Source: JAXLXE01 sp046328115 (GTDB lineage: Bacteria > Chloroflexota > UBA6077 > JACCZL01). Taken from it: a DNA stretch of 64,000 bases. Location: NCBI GenBank assembly GCA_046328115.1, contig JAXLXE010000004.1, positions 744,001 through 808,000 on the forward strand, read 5' to 3'. The position numbers and the translations under genes are program-made. Shown one piece after another: positions 48,864 through 57,329 of this stretch. The notes beneath the pieces are model-generated. The model worked only from the letters and a program-made list of their open reading frames with translations, did not search any database and was not told where the DNA came from. Positions within the stretch are counted from its first letter, which is position 1. Every line of letters starts with the position of its first letter.

Positions 48864-48905
48864 TCCGAAAATGCGAGACAGCCCAGGCGTTGCCTGGGCT
48901 GTCTC
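48864..48905 (-). terminator. Perfect-stem terminator for the 48932..49372 gene
   Basis: GAGACAGCCCAGGC pairs perfectly with GCCTGGGCTGTCTC (14 bp, loop GTT at 48889..48891). On the minus strand it is followed by GCATTTTC. It lies between the stop at 48932 and the start of the GMC gene at 48778. Confidence 0.85.
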
Positions 48906-48931
48906 ATACGGGTCGCGCGGGGGCCGATGCG

Positions 48932-49372
48932 TTACGCGGCAGCCATCCGAGGCTGGGTGCGCATCTCAGCGTCGCGCACGGGATTCACGAACCCCACGAC
49001 CAGCGCCAGAATCCAGTGCCGCACCAGTACGATGATGGGGAAGGCAACGCCCATCTGCAGTCCGAGCGGCCCCAGGCCAACTAGTGGGAGCATGAACAGC
49101 CAGATCCCAAACACCGTCTCCGCGGTGAAGAACGTGATTGACCTGAACCAACTCGGCCCGATCAGAGAGGGCGCCAGGCCCGCGTAAAGAACCGCGAGCA
49201 GCATGCCATTGGCATAGTGTCCCATCACGCCGGCGGCGAGAGGAAGGCCCAGCTTCTCAGCCAGCAGGTGCGGTTCCGGCCAGAGCATGCCGGCCAGGAT
49301 CAGCCCGGAGATGTCAAACGCCACCGTGCCAGCGATCCCGCTGATGATGGCCCGTCGCCAATCGATCCGCAT
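48932..49372 (-). CDS. Hypothetical membrane protein, 146 residues
   Basis: Four to five hydrophobic segments: about 7-28, 42-64, 73-95 and 102-126. The sequence has AIISGIAGTVAFDISGLILA, MGHYANGMLLAVLYAGLAP, FTAETVFGIWLFMLPLVGLG and VGFVNPVRDAEMRT. It is reminiscent of DUF2938/DUF1440-type proteins but the match is not certain. GAGGAGG precedes ATG 49372 by a good distance. Monocistronic with a strong terminator behind. Confidence 0.7.
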   Translation of the reverse strand: MRIDWRRAIISGIAGTVAFDISGLILAGMLWPEPHLLAEKLGLPLAAGVMGHYANGMLLAVLYAGLAPSLIGPSWFRSITFFTAETVFGIWLFMLPLVGLGPLGLQMGVAFPIIVLVRHWILALVVGFVNPVRDAEMRTQPRMAAA

Positions 49373-49482
49373 TTGGAAAACCTCCTCGATGATCTCGGAT
49401 CACCAGTGAGATCGTCCGCGAAGCGCTAGCTATTTCAATTCCCGTGAAAAGATGGCCGGTCCCTCAGATAACGGTGACGGCA

Positions 49483-49872
49483 TCACCGCTTGTACAGGGC
49501 GCGATAGAGGCGCGCGCGCCACGATTCATCCAGGTAGATGAGGCGTCCCCGCCAGCGCTTGGGCTCGCCAGACCGGGGCAGCGCGACCAGGGACAGGAGA
49601 CCGATTGCCAACAGGGTCACGCCCAGGACCTCGAGCGGCTGGGAGACGGAGGTCAGGCGGATCAGGCGACCGAGGAAGAACAGCAGGGCTCCGCAGCCAA
49701 CCAGATGCCAGGGCGTAGCGGGCTTCAGGAAGCTCAGCGGCCCCCAGCCGGCCATTTCGGACCGAGGCTCAACGTCACGATAGTGGCGGCGGGTCGGCGG
49801 TGCTCCATCACCAAGACGCTCCGCATGAGCGCGCCTGAGGGCGTCTTCAATATCACGGTCAAGTTCTGACAT
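49483..49872 (-). CDS. Hypothetical two-helix membrane protein
   Basis: The 129-residue protein has a polar N-terminus (MSELDRDIEDALRRAHAERL), two membrane helices (HLVGCGALLFFLGRLI; LEVLGVTLLAIGLLSLVAL) and a basic tail (RGRLIYLDESWRARLYRALY). The family is unknown. It stands alone, between a membrane-protein gene and a lipoprotein gene on the same strand. Confidence 0.6.
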   Translation of the reverse strand: MSELDRDIEDALRRAHAERLGDGAPPTRRHYRDVEPRSEMAGWGPLSFLKPATPWHLVGCGALLFFLGRLIRLTSVSQPLEVLGVTLLAIGLLSLVALPRSGEPKRWRGRLIYLDESWRARLYRALYKR

Positions 49873-49968
49873 GCGGCCGCGCCTTTGCGATCTACTCCCT
49901 GGATAAGCTTGTCAGATCCCGCACGCCGGAGACCATTTTCTCGCGGTTTTCGCTTAGAGCCGTGCGCG

Positions 49969-50598
49969 TCACGGGACGCGGAGCTGACTGGGGGAGGTTA
50001 CCTCTATCTGCGGCTTGCCCTGGCGCATCACGACGCGCCCTGAGATGCAGAGCGCTTTCCCATGGTAGCTATCAGGCGGGGGGCGAAACGCCGACCGGTT
50101 CGCTCCCCAGATGATCGCGGTGAAGGCGTGATTCGGGAACGGCGCGTCGTTCAGAAATGTGGGTTTCCCATTGATATTCTCCCGATAGGATGCGTCAACG
50201 CGCTGGATCCAGACCGTGGCGTCCTGATCCGCGGCACTTGCGGCCGCGGTCGCGGCGATGGTGCCCGAGCCGCAAGGTGTAGGCGGCTGCTTGACCGCCG
50301 CTGCTGGCTCTCGTGGGGACGCGGGGATGGTCGTTTGGGCGGGTTCGGCAGGCGCCAGTGGGAGACTCGTCTGCGGAGCAATCGAAACGGGCGTTGGAGC
50401 TTGTGGGGGCGTCGCTACTTGAGGGACCACGGTTGGGATGCGCGTGGGGGCGGTCTCCCGCGTGGGGAGTGGGGTACTCACCACCGGGGTCGCCGCTGGT
50501 CTGGAGCAGGCAACAAGCGCGGTAAGTGCCAGAGCGCATGCAACGGCGCCTACGGTTTGCATCGTGATTCGATGCCTGGTGTGGACTGAGCGCAGCAT
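49969..50598 (-). CDS. Lipoprotein with a C-terminal OB-fold-like domain
   Basis: The 209-residue protein has a signal ending ALALTALVAC (lipobox Cys at about 31), a Thr/Pro/Ala-rich spacer, and a folded C-terminal domain (GKPTFLNDAPFPNHAFTAII, WGANRSAFRPPPDSYHGKAL, CISGRVVMRQGKPQIEV, TSPSQL). The last domain has the 'GKPTFLN ... W ... GK-x-x-C-V-x-G-x-I ... GxPQIxVxSPSQ' sequence of the OB-fold DUFs seen in bacterial DNA/RNA-binding lipoproteins. It is anchored outside the membrane. The ATG at 50562 is an alternative start within the signal. Confidence 0.72.
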   Translation of the reverse strand: MLRSVHTRHRITMQTVGAVACALALTALVACSRPAATPVVSTPLPTRETAPTRIPTVVPQVATPPQAPTPVSIAPQTSLPLAPAEPAQTTIPASPREPAAAVKQPPTPCGSGTIAATAAASAADQDATVWIQRVDASYRENINGKPTFLNDAPFPNHAFTAIIWGANRSAFRPPPDSYHGKALCISGRVVMRQGKPQIEVTSPSQLRVP

Positions 50599-50754
50599 GA
50601 CGCTCGACTTCTTCCCCCCAACAGGTCAGTTCATCCAGGATGGTCTCACCCTGAGCATCTCACAATCTACACGCTCGTGACGAAGCCGCGCGCCCAGGCC
50701 GTGCTCACTTGGAGTACTCTCCGTCAGGAGAAGAGCTAACAAGGGGAGCCAACC

Positions 50755-51717
50755 ATGAAGTCAGCGGTCCAGGTTCATCCGAACGTCTACGCTATCGCCT
50801 GCCCTTTCGATGGCGCCGGGTTGGTCCAGTGCTACTACGTTATGGGGGCAAAGCGAGCGCTGATTGACACTGGGGTCAGCACGACTCCGGATGAGGATCT
50901 GGAGCCGGCGCTGCGCGCGGTTGGTCTGGCGCTCAGCGACGTGGACTTCATCATCAACACCCACGGCCACATGGACCATCTGGGCGGCAACCATCGCGCT
51001 AAAGAGGTCAGCAACGCCCAGATCCTGATCCACGAGATCGACGCGCCATTCACTCGCGATCCACGGCTCAATGTGACCAGTGCCACAACTGTGCCGGAAC
51101 TGGTGCGGCGGGGTAGGCGGGAAGATCTGCTGCCCAACGTTGAGGCGAACGTCTTGCGGATGGTGGGGAAGAGCGCTGGGGTGGACCGTGAGCTACGGGA
51201 CGGTGACCGCGTGGACCTGGGGAATGATGTGGTCCTCTCAGTAATCCACACGCCGGGCCATACCGCGGGATCGTGCACCTTCTACTGGGAGAAGGAGAGG
51301 CTGGCGCTGAGCGGGGACTCGATCCAGGTGCGCGGGTCACGCGCCGGGATCCTCCCGCTGTACTTCCTGGCCAGGGAGTACATGGCTTCCCAGCGGCGCC
51401 TCCTTGATCTGCCGATTGATTTACTGTGCATGGGCCACAACTTCAACGGTTCGGCCGCCTCCAATGCACCGATACGGCGTGGTGGAGAGGCCCACGCGAC
51501 GATCCGCGAGGCATTGGCAGTAGCGGAGACCATCGACCGCGTGGTCAAGTCACAGCATGCCGCGGACCCGGACGCCGACGTGCTGACGATCGCGCCGCAC
51601 GTGCTGAACGAGTTGAGCTATTCACTACCGATTCTTCGCGACCGGGCGGATCACGCGAGTGTGCCGCATCGGTCGCTGGCGCCGATCATCGCCCACCTGG
51701 AGGCGGCGCGGGCGTAG
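50755..51717 (+). CDS. MBL-fold metallo-hydrolase
   Basis: The 320-residue protein shows the family's set: VMGAKRALIDTGVSTTPD, IINTHGHMDHLGGNH (HxHxDH), IHTPGHTAGSCTFYW with the bridging His, LALSGDSIQV with the metal Asp, and MGHNFNG near 225 as the last His. It probably hydrolyses a thioester, lactone or phosphodiester; the substrate is unknown. AAGGGGAG lies upstream of ATG 50755. Its last 32 bp overlap the convergent SH3 lipoprotein gene. Confidence 0.88.
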   Translation: MKSAVQVHPNVYAIACPFDGAGLVQCYYVMGAKRALIDTGVSTTPDEDLEPALRAVGLALSDVDFIINTHGHMDHLGGNHRAKEVSNAQILIHEIDAPFTRDPRLNVTSATTVPELVRRGRREDLLPNVEANVLRMVGKSAGVDRELRDGDRVDLGNDVVLSVIHTPGHTAGSCTFYWEKERLALSGDSIQVRGSRAGILPLYFLAREYMASQRRLLDLPIDLLCMGHNFNGSAASNAPIRRGGEAHATIREALAVAETIDRVVKSQHAADPDADVLTIAPHVLNELSYSLPILRDRADHASVPHRSLAPIIAHLEAARA

Positions 51718-52984
51718 GGGCGGCGGACCGGAATCCAGCAGCGAGCGCCAGCGGTTCGTCATCGAAGCAGCGCACGCGCTCACGTTGCTGGGCGTAGGCG
51801 GGGTGCTCCGGGGTGTAATACAGTCCGCTTGTGGCACTCCCCTTCACCTGACCAGCTCGGCAGGGCTGGGCCGCCTCAGACGGCGCAGGGGTGGCCGTGG
51901 GGGGTGCTTCCTGGAGTACTCCCCCCGCGATCCAACCCTCGCGACCCTCAGCGTCGCGGACGTTTCGCCAGGTTTGCCCATCTGCCTCACGGTCTGAACC
52001 GATGACCACCAGCACGGCGCCGTCGCGCAGAATCTCAATGACCTGACCGCGCACTCCTGGCTCCGCGCGGAGGCGCGCTCCATCTCGGCCGGTCCCAACG
52101 ATCTGGATGAGCTCTGGAGTCGCGGTGGGGGCGGGGGTTGCGGTGGGTATCCTTGTGGCGGTGGGACCAGGCGTCTCGGTGGGTGCCGGGGGAGATGCCA
52201 GGACTTCAGACGACATCCACCCCTCGCGCCCGTCGCGATCGCGGACCTTGCGCCAGGTCTGGCCGGTCACCTCGCGATCTTCGCCCAGCAGGATCAGCTC
52301 AGCCCCTTCTCGGATGATGTCCACGACTCGCGCAGAGGTACCGGGATCAGCCCGGAGCCTGGCGCCATCCCTCCCCACGTTGGTCACGATCACTCGCTCC
52401 ATAACGGGGGTGGCCGACGGTCGAACGGTGGGACCGGGAGTGACGAGCGCGACTGGAGAGGTGGCAGGTTGTGCGGGAGTAGTGGGTGTGGCGGTGCCAG
52501 CGGCTGGTCGCGTTGACTCGAGTGAGGATGCAACGATCCACCCTTCACGCCCAGTCTGATCTTGTACCTTTCGCCAGCGGCGCCCCTCAACGATCTGATC
52601 GTCACCCACGATCACTAGCTCAGCGCCCTCTCGAATCGTCGCGAGCACAGGTGCCTGAGCACGTGGCTCACCACGGAGGTTCGCCCCGAGTCCATCCGTG
52701 CGGGTCACGCGGACTCGCTCTAGATCATCCACGTTGGGACCGCGTGTTGCCTCCCGCGGTGTCTCCGTGGGGTTGCTGGTAGGGAGCGGTGTGGGAGTCC
52801 AGGTTGGAACCGTGGAGGTCGCGGCTGGGCGCGGCGTGTTGGTGGCTGTTGGGATAGCCACGGCGCTGATGGGGGAGGCTGTAGCTTCCGTTGTGGCGGT
52901 TGGCTGAGTCTGGTCAGGCTCTTCCGTCATATCTGGCGGCGGTCCCGCGGGGGCACAGGCGGCCATTAAGACCACGCACACCAT
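51686..52984 (-). CDS. SH3-repeat lipoprotein with a C-terminal sunset-like domain
   Basis: The 432-residue protein has a short signal with lipobox LMAAC (Cys10), a Thr/Pro spacer, then three bacterial SH3 repeats, each with 'GxNLRxxPxxxAxVLxxIREGAEL ... W ... GREGWI': residues about 95-150, 200-255 and 290-350. The last 50 residues (AGQVKGSATSGLYYTPEH, RCFDDEPLALAAGFRSA) match the 'sunset' domain, the Ada-metal-binding-like tail of secreted nucleases. It is probably anchored to cell-wall glycans. The start ATG 52984 gives a short signal; no better in-frame ATG was found. The SH3 repeats vary little, which suggests recent duplication. Confidence 0.82.
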   Translation of the reverse strand: MVCVVLMAACAPAGPPPDMTEEPDQTQPTATTEATASPISAVAIPTATNTPRPAATSTVPTWTPTPLPTSNPTETPREATRGPNVDDLERVRVTRTDGLGANLRGEPRAQAPVLATIREGAELVIVGDDQIVEGRRWRKVQDQTGREGWIVASSLESTRPAAGTATPTTPAQPATSPVALVTPGPTVRPSATPVMERVIVTNVGRDGARLRADPGTSARVVDIIREGAELILLGEDREVTGQTWRKVRDRDGREGWMSSEVLASPPAPTETPGPTATRIPTATPAPTATPELIQIVGTGRDGARLRAEPGVRGQVIEILRDGAVLVVIGSDREADGQTWRNVRDAEGREGWIAGGVLQEAPPTATPAPSEAAQPCRAGQVKGSATSGLYYTPEHPAYAQQRERVRCFDDEPLALAAGFRSAAPTPAPPPGGR

Positions 52985-53070
52985 GAAGCGTCCAATAGGC
53001 CCCAGCCAGCGGGCGCGACGAAACCCGAGTATGACGACCCGTTGGGATACAGCGCTGGCGGGAAGCAGGC

Positions 53071-54060
53071 TCAGCGCCGCCGCGAAAGCGCCTCCGGATT
53101 GAGCATATTGGGTACCTCGCGCCCGTCCAGATACGCGTTGATGTTGGCCGTGACGTCCTGGGCAAATTGCTCGAAGCCACCTTCCGAGACGTACCCCTCG
53201 TGCGGCGTGAGTACTACGTTGTCCAAGGACAACAAGGGGTGGTCTGCCGGTAGCGGCTCCACGGAGAACACATCAAGCGCGGCTCCCCAGAGGCGACCCG
53301 CGCGCAGCATGTCCACCAGGGCAGCTTCATCCGTGATCGCTGCTCGCGCCGTGTTCACGAACAATGCTGAGGGTTTCATCAGAGCCAGTTTCTCGCGGCT
53401 GAGCAGGCCGCGGCTTCGCTCCGATAGCTGGAGGTGGACGGTCACTACGTCTGCGCGACCGAGCAGGTCCTCTAGCGTGGTGAGCTCCACACCTGCCGCG
53501 GCGGCTCGCTCTGGGGTGAGCGTTGGCCCCCACGCGCAGACGCGCATGCCGATGGCCTGACAGATTCGGGCGACGTGGCCGCCGATCCTCCCAAGACCGA
53601 TGACACCCAGCAGTTTGCCGCCAAGCTCCCGACCCAGTGTCTGATTCCACTTACCGGCTTTCAGGTCCGTGGCCACTCGCGGAATCTGGCGCGCCGCCGC
53701 GAGCATGATGGCCACGGTGAGCTCAGCGGTGGGGTTGGCCGCGTCAGACCTGGAACTGCCGCCCGTGCCCGCGAACAGGATGCCGCGCTGGGTCGCGGCG
53801 TCCAGGTCCATGTGGACCCCACGACGCCCGGTCTGGGCGACGAACTTCAAGTCAGGCAGACGGTCGAAGAGATCAGCCTTGAGCGGCAGTCTCTCACGAT
53901 TGGCGACGATGATCTCAGCGCCGCGCATGCGCTCAACGAGCTCGTCCAACGATTGGTGCGGGGTGGTGTAGATCGCCACTTCTGCCCGATCGCGCAGGGT
54001 GGCGAAGGTGGCAGACCGGCCGTACGCATCGTTGTAGTCATCCGCGACGACGATCTTCAT
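53071..54060 (-). CDS. D-2-hydroxyacid dehydrogenase family protein
   Basis: The 329-residue protein has both domains: substrate part (DLFDRLPDLKFVAQTGRRG), Rossmann LLGVIGLGRIGGHVARICQA, and the catalytic trio of the family, with Arg in VNTARAAITDEAAL, Glu in VFSVEPLPADHPLL and His in VVLTPHEGYVSEGG. It reduces 2-oxo acids to D-hydroxy acids with NAD(P)H, or the reverse. It lies 50 bp downstream of the threonine aldolase gene on the same strand, so the pair may be co-transcribed. Serine/threonine-derived 2-oxo acids are a plausible substrate (inference). Confidence 0.88.
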   Translation of the reverse strand: MKIVVADDYNDAYGRSATFATLRDRAEVAIYTTPHQSLDELVERMRGAEIIVANRERLPLKADLFDRLPDLKFVAQTGRRGVHMDLDAATQRGILFAGTGGSSRSDAANPTAELTVAIMLAAARQIPRVATDLKAGKWNQTLGRELGGKLLGVIGLGRIGGHVARICQAIGMRVCAWGPTLTPERAAAAGVELTTLEDLLGRADVVTVHLQLSERSRGLLSREKLALMKPSALFVNTARAAITDEAALVDMLRAGRLWGAALDVFSVEPLPADHPLLSLDNVVLTPHEGYVSEGGFEQFAQDVTANINAYLDGREVPNMLNPEALSRRR

Positions 54061-54110
54061 TCGATTCTCTCCCCAGGGTGCCTTCCGCTGACAGTGCTAC
54101 CCGGCTGTGG

Positions 54111-55166
54111 CTACGAGACTCCAACGGGTTGCTTACTGCCAGCCGCCACGGACTCGAAGCAGGCGATGGCGCGATCAATGTCTTCCCGCTCAATGCCGTA
54201 GTGCGTGACCAGGCGTATCACGGGGCTGCCGTCTTTCGCGGCTCCGCAGAGCACACCCTGCTCACGCAGACGTGCGCTGATCTCGGCGGCTGTGGGCGCG
54301 GGCGGACTCACGTGGATGAAGAACATGTTCATCTGCACAGTGTCTCTGTCTATTTTGATGCCGGGGATCTTCGATAGACCCTCGGCCAGGCGCCGCGCAT
54401 TCTCATGATCTTCGGCCAGGCGCGGGATGTTGTGCTGGAGTGCGTACAGGCCGCCGGCCGCGATGACGCCGACCTGACGCATGGCGCCGCCGATCATCTT
54501 GCGGCCGCGGTAGGCGCGTGAGATGAAGTCCTTTGGACCCACCAGGACCGAGCCCACGGGAGCCGCGAGCCCCTTTGACACGCAGAACATTACCGAGTCC
54601 GCGTACTGGGCGATCTCCCGGGCCTCAACGCCGAGCGCGACCGCGGCGTTGAAAATCCGCGCACCGTCCATGTGCACAACCAGCCCGTGCTTGTCCGCCA
54701 GGGCACGGATCTTCTTCATCTCCGCCAGCGGCATGACCCAGCCATTGCAGGGCTGTTCGATCCAGATCATGCGCGTCCTGGGGTAGTGCGGGTCATCTGG
54801 ACGAATCGTGCGCTCGATGGCGTCGATGTCCAGGCTCGCGCCAGTCTGCGGAACGGTTCTGAGCTGGACCTGGGCCACACGAGCAGCGTTTGCCTGCTCC
54901 GCGTTCAGTGTGTGGCCCGCCTGCCCGCAGATGACCTCATCTCCTGCCTGAGTCCAACCGAGGTGCGCGGAGAGGTTTCCCATGGTGCCCGAGGCTACGT
55001 ACAGCCCGGCTTCCTTGCCAAGCATCTCCGCGGCCAGAGCCTGGAGCCTATTAACGGTGGGATCTTCACCGTACACGTCGTCGCCCAGGTCTGCCTCATG
55101 AATGAACGCCCGCATCTCGGGCGAAGGCAGGGTCACCGTGTCGCTGCGCAGATCAACCGTTCGCAC
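54111..55166 (-). CDS. ltaE: Low-specificity L-threonine aldolase family, PLP-dependent
   Basis: The 351-residue protein is a fold-type I PLP enzyme: VDLRSDTVTLPSPEMRAFIH, LGDDVYGEDPTVNRLQ, YVASGTMGNLSAHLG, HMDGARIFNAAVALG with the PLP Asp, and FCVSKGLAAPVGSVLVGP with the Schiff-base Lys. It splits L-threonine or L-allo-threonine to glycine and acetaldehyde. GTG 55166 has GGGAGG upstream. It is divergent from the ABC transporter operon (about 295 bp). Confidence 0.92.
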   Translation of the reverse strand: MRTVDLRSDTVTLPSPEMRAFIHEADLGDDVYGEDPTVNRLQALAAEMLGKEAGLYVASGTMGNLSAHLGWTQAGDEVICGQAGHTLNAEQANAARVAQVQLRTVPQTGASLDIDAIERTIRPDDPHYPRTRMIWIEQPCNGWVMPLAEMKKIRALADKHGLVVHMDGARIFNAAVALGVEAREIAQYADSVMFCVSKGLAAPVGSVLVGPKDFISRAYRGRKMIGGAMRQVGVIAAGGLYALQHNIPRLAEDHENARRLAEGLSKIPGIKIDRDTVQMNMFFIHVSPPAPTAAEISARLREQGVLCGAAKDGSPVIRLVTHYGIEREDIDRAIACFESVAAGSKQPVGVS

Positions 55167-55298
55167 TGGTAGCCTCCCACCAACTTAGTGGCGCATCAAG
55201 CGTCTGACGGGCCGACGGTTCTTGGAATGATGTGGGTGGGAGTGTACGACCGCCACGCTGAGAATCGCGACATACCCCTGCGATGTGGTCGACTACGC

Positions 55299-55327
55299 TT
55301 GACAATCCGGCGCGCCGACGATAATCT
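55299..55327 (+). promoter_or_regulatory. Candidate promoter of the ABC transporter operon
   Basis: TTGACA at 55299..55304 and TAATCT at 55322..55327 are 17 bases apart, or GATAAT at 55320..55325 with a 15-base spacer. It lies about 135 bp before the first permease start. No operator palindrome stands out. Confidence 0.55.
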
Positions 55328-55461
55328 TTCGCCAGCCGAAAGGCTTTGCCGTGAGACACTGATCCCTGAGCACGATGGAGTGATGCTCAGCACTGGGGGA
55401 GGGCCCAGTGATGGGGACAGGTTCTTAGTGGGCCACGATGGCCCGCTGGTAGGGGAGAGGC

Positions 55462-56382
55462 ATGGCCACCGTTGCGCGGAGTGTCGCGGTTCAGCACACG
55501 TTAATTCGTCGGCTGAAAACGCCTCGGGTCGCCGGTTACCTGCTCGTGCTGCCAGCGGTCATCTACGTTTTGGCCCTGATCGGATTTCCGCTGGTGCTGG
55601 GTATCTGGTACAGCTTTACGTCCATCACCGTCGCGGCACCCGGGCGGTTTGTGGGCTTGCAGAACTTCATAGACGTTGCCAAGGACCCTACCTTCATCCT
55701 GGCAGTGCGGAACACGCTCATCATCGGGAGCATCGCCACGGCCGCGAAGATCACCTTGAGCGTTGCTTTGGCATTTCTGATGCTAGGCGCCTTCCCGGGA
55801 CGAGGGCTGCTGCGAGTGCTCTTTGTCCTGCCGTGGACCATCCCGATAGCGCTCAGCACCATTGCCTATAAGTGGATGTTCCACTCCCAGTACAGCGTGG
55901 TGAACTGGATCCTGATCCAGCTTGGCATCCTGTCAGAGGGTATTCAGTGGCTGGGCTCGCCCATTCCTGCCATGTTCGCCGTGATCTTCGTGAGCACCTG
56001 GCGAGCGGTGCCGTTTGGCGCCATCACCGTGCTGGCCGGCCTGACGGCGATTCCATCTGACGTGATCGAGGCAGCCCGGATTGATGGCGCTGGCTGGTGG
56101 GCGCGGTTCACCAAGGTGATCGTGCCGATCATTGCGCCAATCCTGTTCATCGCGCTGCTGTTTGACCTGATCTTCACACTCACCGAGCTCACAGTGGTGT
56201 TCATCCTCACCAGCGGGGGGCCGGTGGATCAGACACAGGTGTTGGCGAACTATGCCCTCCAGGTGGGAGTATCCGGGACTCAACTTGGCCAGGGTGCGGC
56301 GATAGCGTTGTATCTGGTGCCGGCTCTATTGATCCTCACCGTGTTGTCACTGCGCCACATTGGCAAGCGGGAGGGGATGTGA
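55462..56382 (+). CDS. ABC transporter permease, sugar type (MalF family)
   Basis: The 306-residue protein has six membrane helices, the first at about 24-48 (LVLPAVIYVLALIGFPLVLG), and the cytoplasmic EAA loop DVIEAARIDGAGWWARF, which binds the ATPase. It is a member of the carbohydrate-uptake-1 group. Its stop overlaps the next permease start by 4 bp. GGGAGAGG lies before ATG. No ATPase gene is in the cluster, so it must use a shared MsmK-type ATPase. Confidence 0.92.
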   Translation: MATVARSVAVQHTLIRRLKTPRVAGYLLVLPAVIYVLALIGFPLVLGIWYSFTSITVAAPGRFVGLQNFIDVAKDPTFILAVRNTLIIGSIATAAKITLSVALAFLMLGAFPGRGLLRVLFVLPWTIPIALSTIAYKWMFHSQYSVVNWILIQLGILSEGIQWLGSPIPAMFAVIFVSTWRAVPFGAITVLAGLTAIPSDVIEAARIDGAGWWARFTKVIVPIIAPILFIALLFDLIFTLTELTVVFILTSGGPVDQTQVLANYALQVGVSGTQLGQGAAIALYLVPALLILTVLSLRHIGKREGM

Positions 56383-57266
56383 TCACCGCCAGCCAGCAAC
56401 GCCTGCCGACTGCGCCGCGTGGGCGGTGGTTGAGCCAACGCCAGCGCGGTGCACTGATCCGGGGCGCGCTGATGGGCATCTACGTGCTCATTGCCGTGTT
56501 CCCCTTCTACTGGATGGTGATCACGACCTTCAAGACCAATACGGATCTCTACAACCTGGCGAACAACCCCCTCTGGTTCAACGAGCCGCCCACCTTGAGC
56601 CACATTGACTACCTGTTCAACCGCACGCTGTTTGGCCGATGGATGATCAACTCGCTGATTATCGGTGTCTGTGTGGTGGCGATCACCCTGGTCATCGCGA
56701 CGCCAGCCGGGTACGCGCTGGCGCGGCTTGACCTGCCTGGTGCGCAGCAGCTTGGTATCGCGATCTTCGCTACCTATCTGGTGCCGCCATCTCTCCTGTT
56801 CATCCCGCTTACCCGCGTGGTGAACATGCTCGGTCTGCAGAACACCATCTGGTCGCTGGTCGTAGTGCTGCCAACCATCTCAATCCCGTTTGCCACGTGG
56901 CTGTTATTGGGGTTCTTCAAGAATGTGCCGCGGGAGATTGAGGACGCTGGGCTGGTTGACGGATGCACGCGTACCCAGGCGGTCATGAAGATCGTCTTGC
57001 CGATCAGCCGGGCTGGACTGGCCGCAGCCGGGATGTTTGCCTTTGCCATCTCACTTCAGGCATTTCTCTACCCTCTGGTCTTCACCTCAAGCGCGGTGGT
57101 CAAGCCCGTGACTCTGGGTGTTGTGACGGATCTTATCCGCGGCGACATCTACTACTGGGGAGAGCTTATGGCGGGTGCCCTGATCGCCGGGCTACCGGTG
57201 GCTATCCTGTTCAACTTGTTCCTCGACGATTTCGTGGAGGGGATCACTGGCGGCGCTCTGAAATAG
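56379..57266 (+). CDS. ABC transporter permease, sugar type (MalG family)
   Basis: The 295-residue protein has six helices (first GALMGIYVLIAVFPFYWMVI) and an EAA-like loop EIEDAGLVDGCTRTQAVMKI. Motifs TTFKTNTDLYNLANNP, TYLVPPSLLFIPLTRVVN and LVFTSSAVVKPVTLGVV are typical. It is the second permease of the heterodimer. Start is GTG 56379, overlapping the first permease stop. Confidence 0.92.
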   Translation: MITASQQRLPTAPRGRWLSQRQRGALIRGALMGIYVLIAVFPFYWMVITTFKTNTDLYNLANNPLWFNEPPTLSHIDYLFNRTLFGRWMINSLIIGVCVVAITLVIATPAGYALARLDLPGAQQLGIAIFATYLVPPSLLFIPLTRVVNMLGLQNTIWSLVVVLPTISIPFATWLLLGFFKNVPREIEDAGLVDGCTRTQAVMKIVLPISRAGLAAAGMFAFAISLQAFLYPLVFTSSAVVKPVTLGVVTDLIRGDIYYWGELMAGALIAGLPVAILFNLFLDDFVEGITGGALK

Positions 57267-57329
57267 TCAGATTCCTGGCACATCCGTACGCGCTCAAGCC
57301 TGAGGAGGACCAGAAGGAGGGTCAGGCCC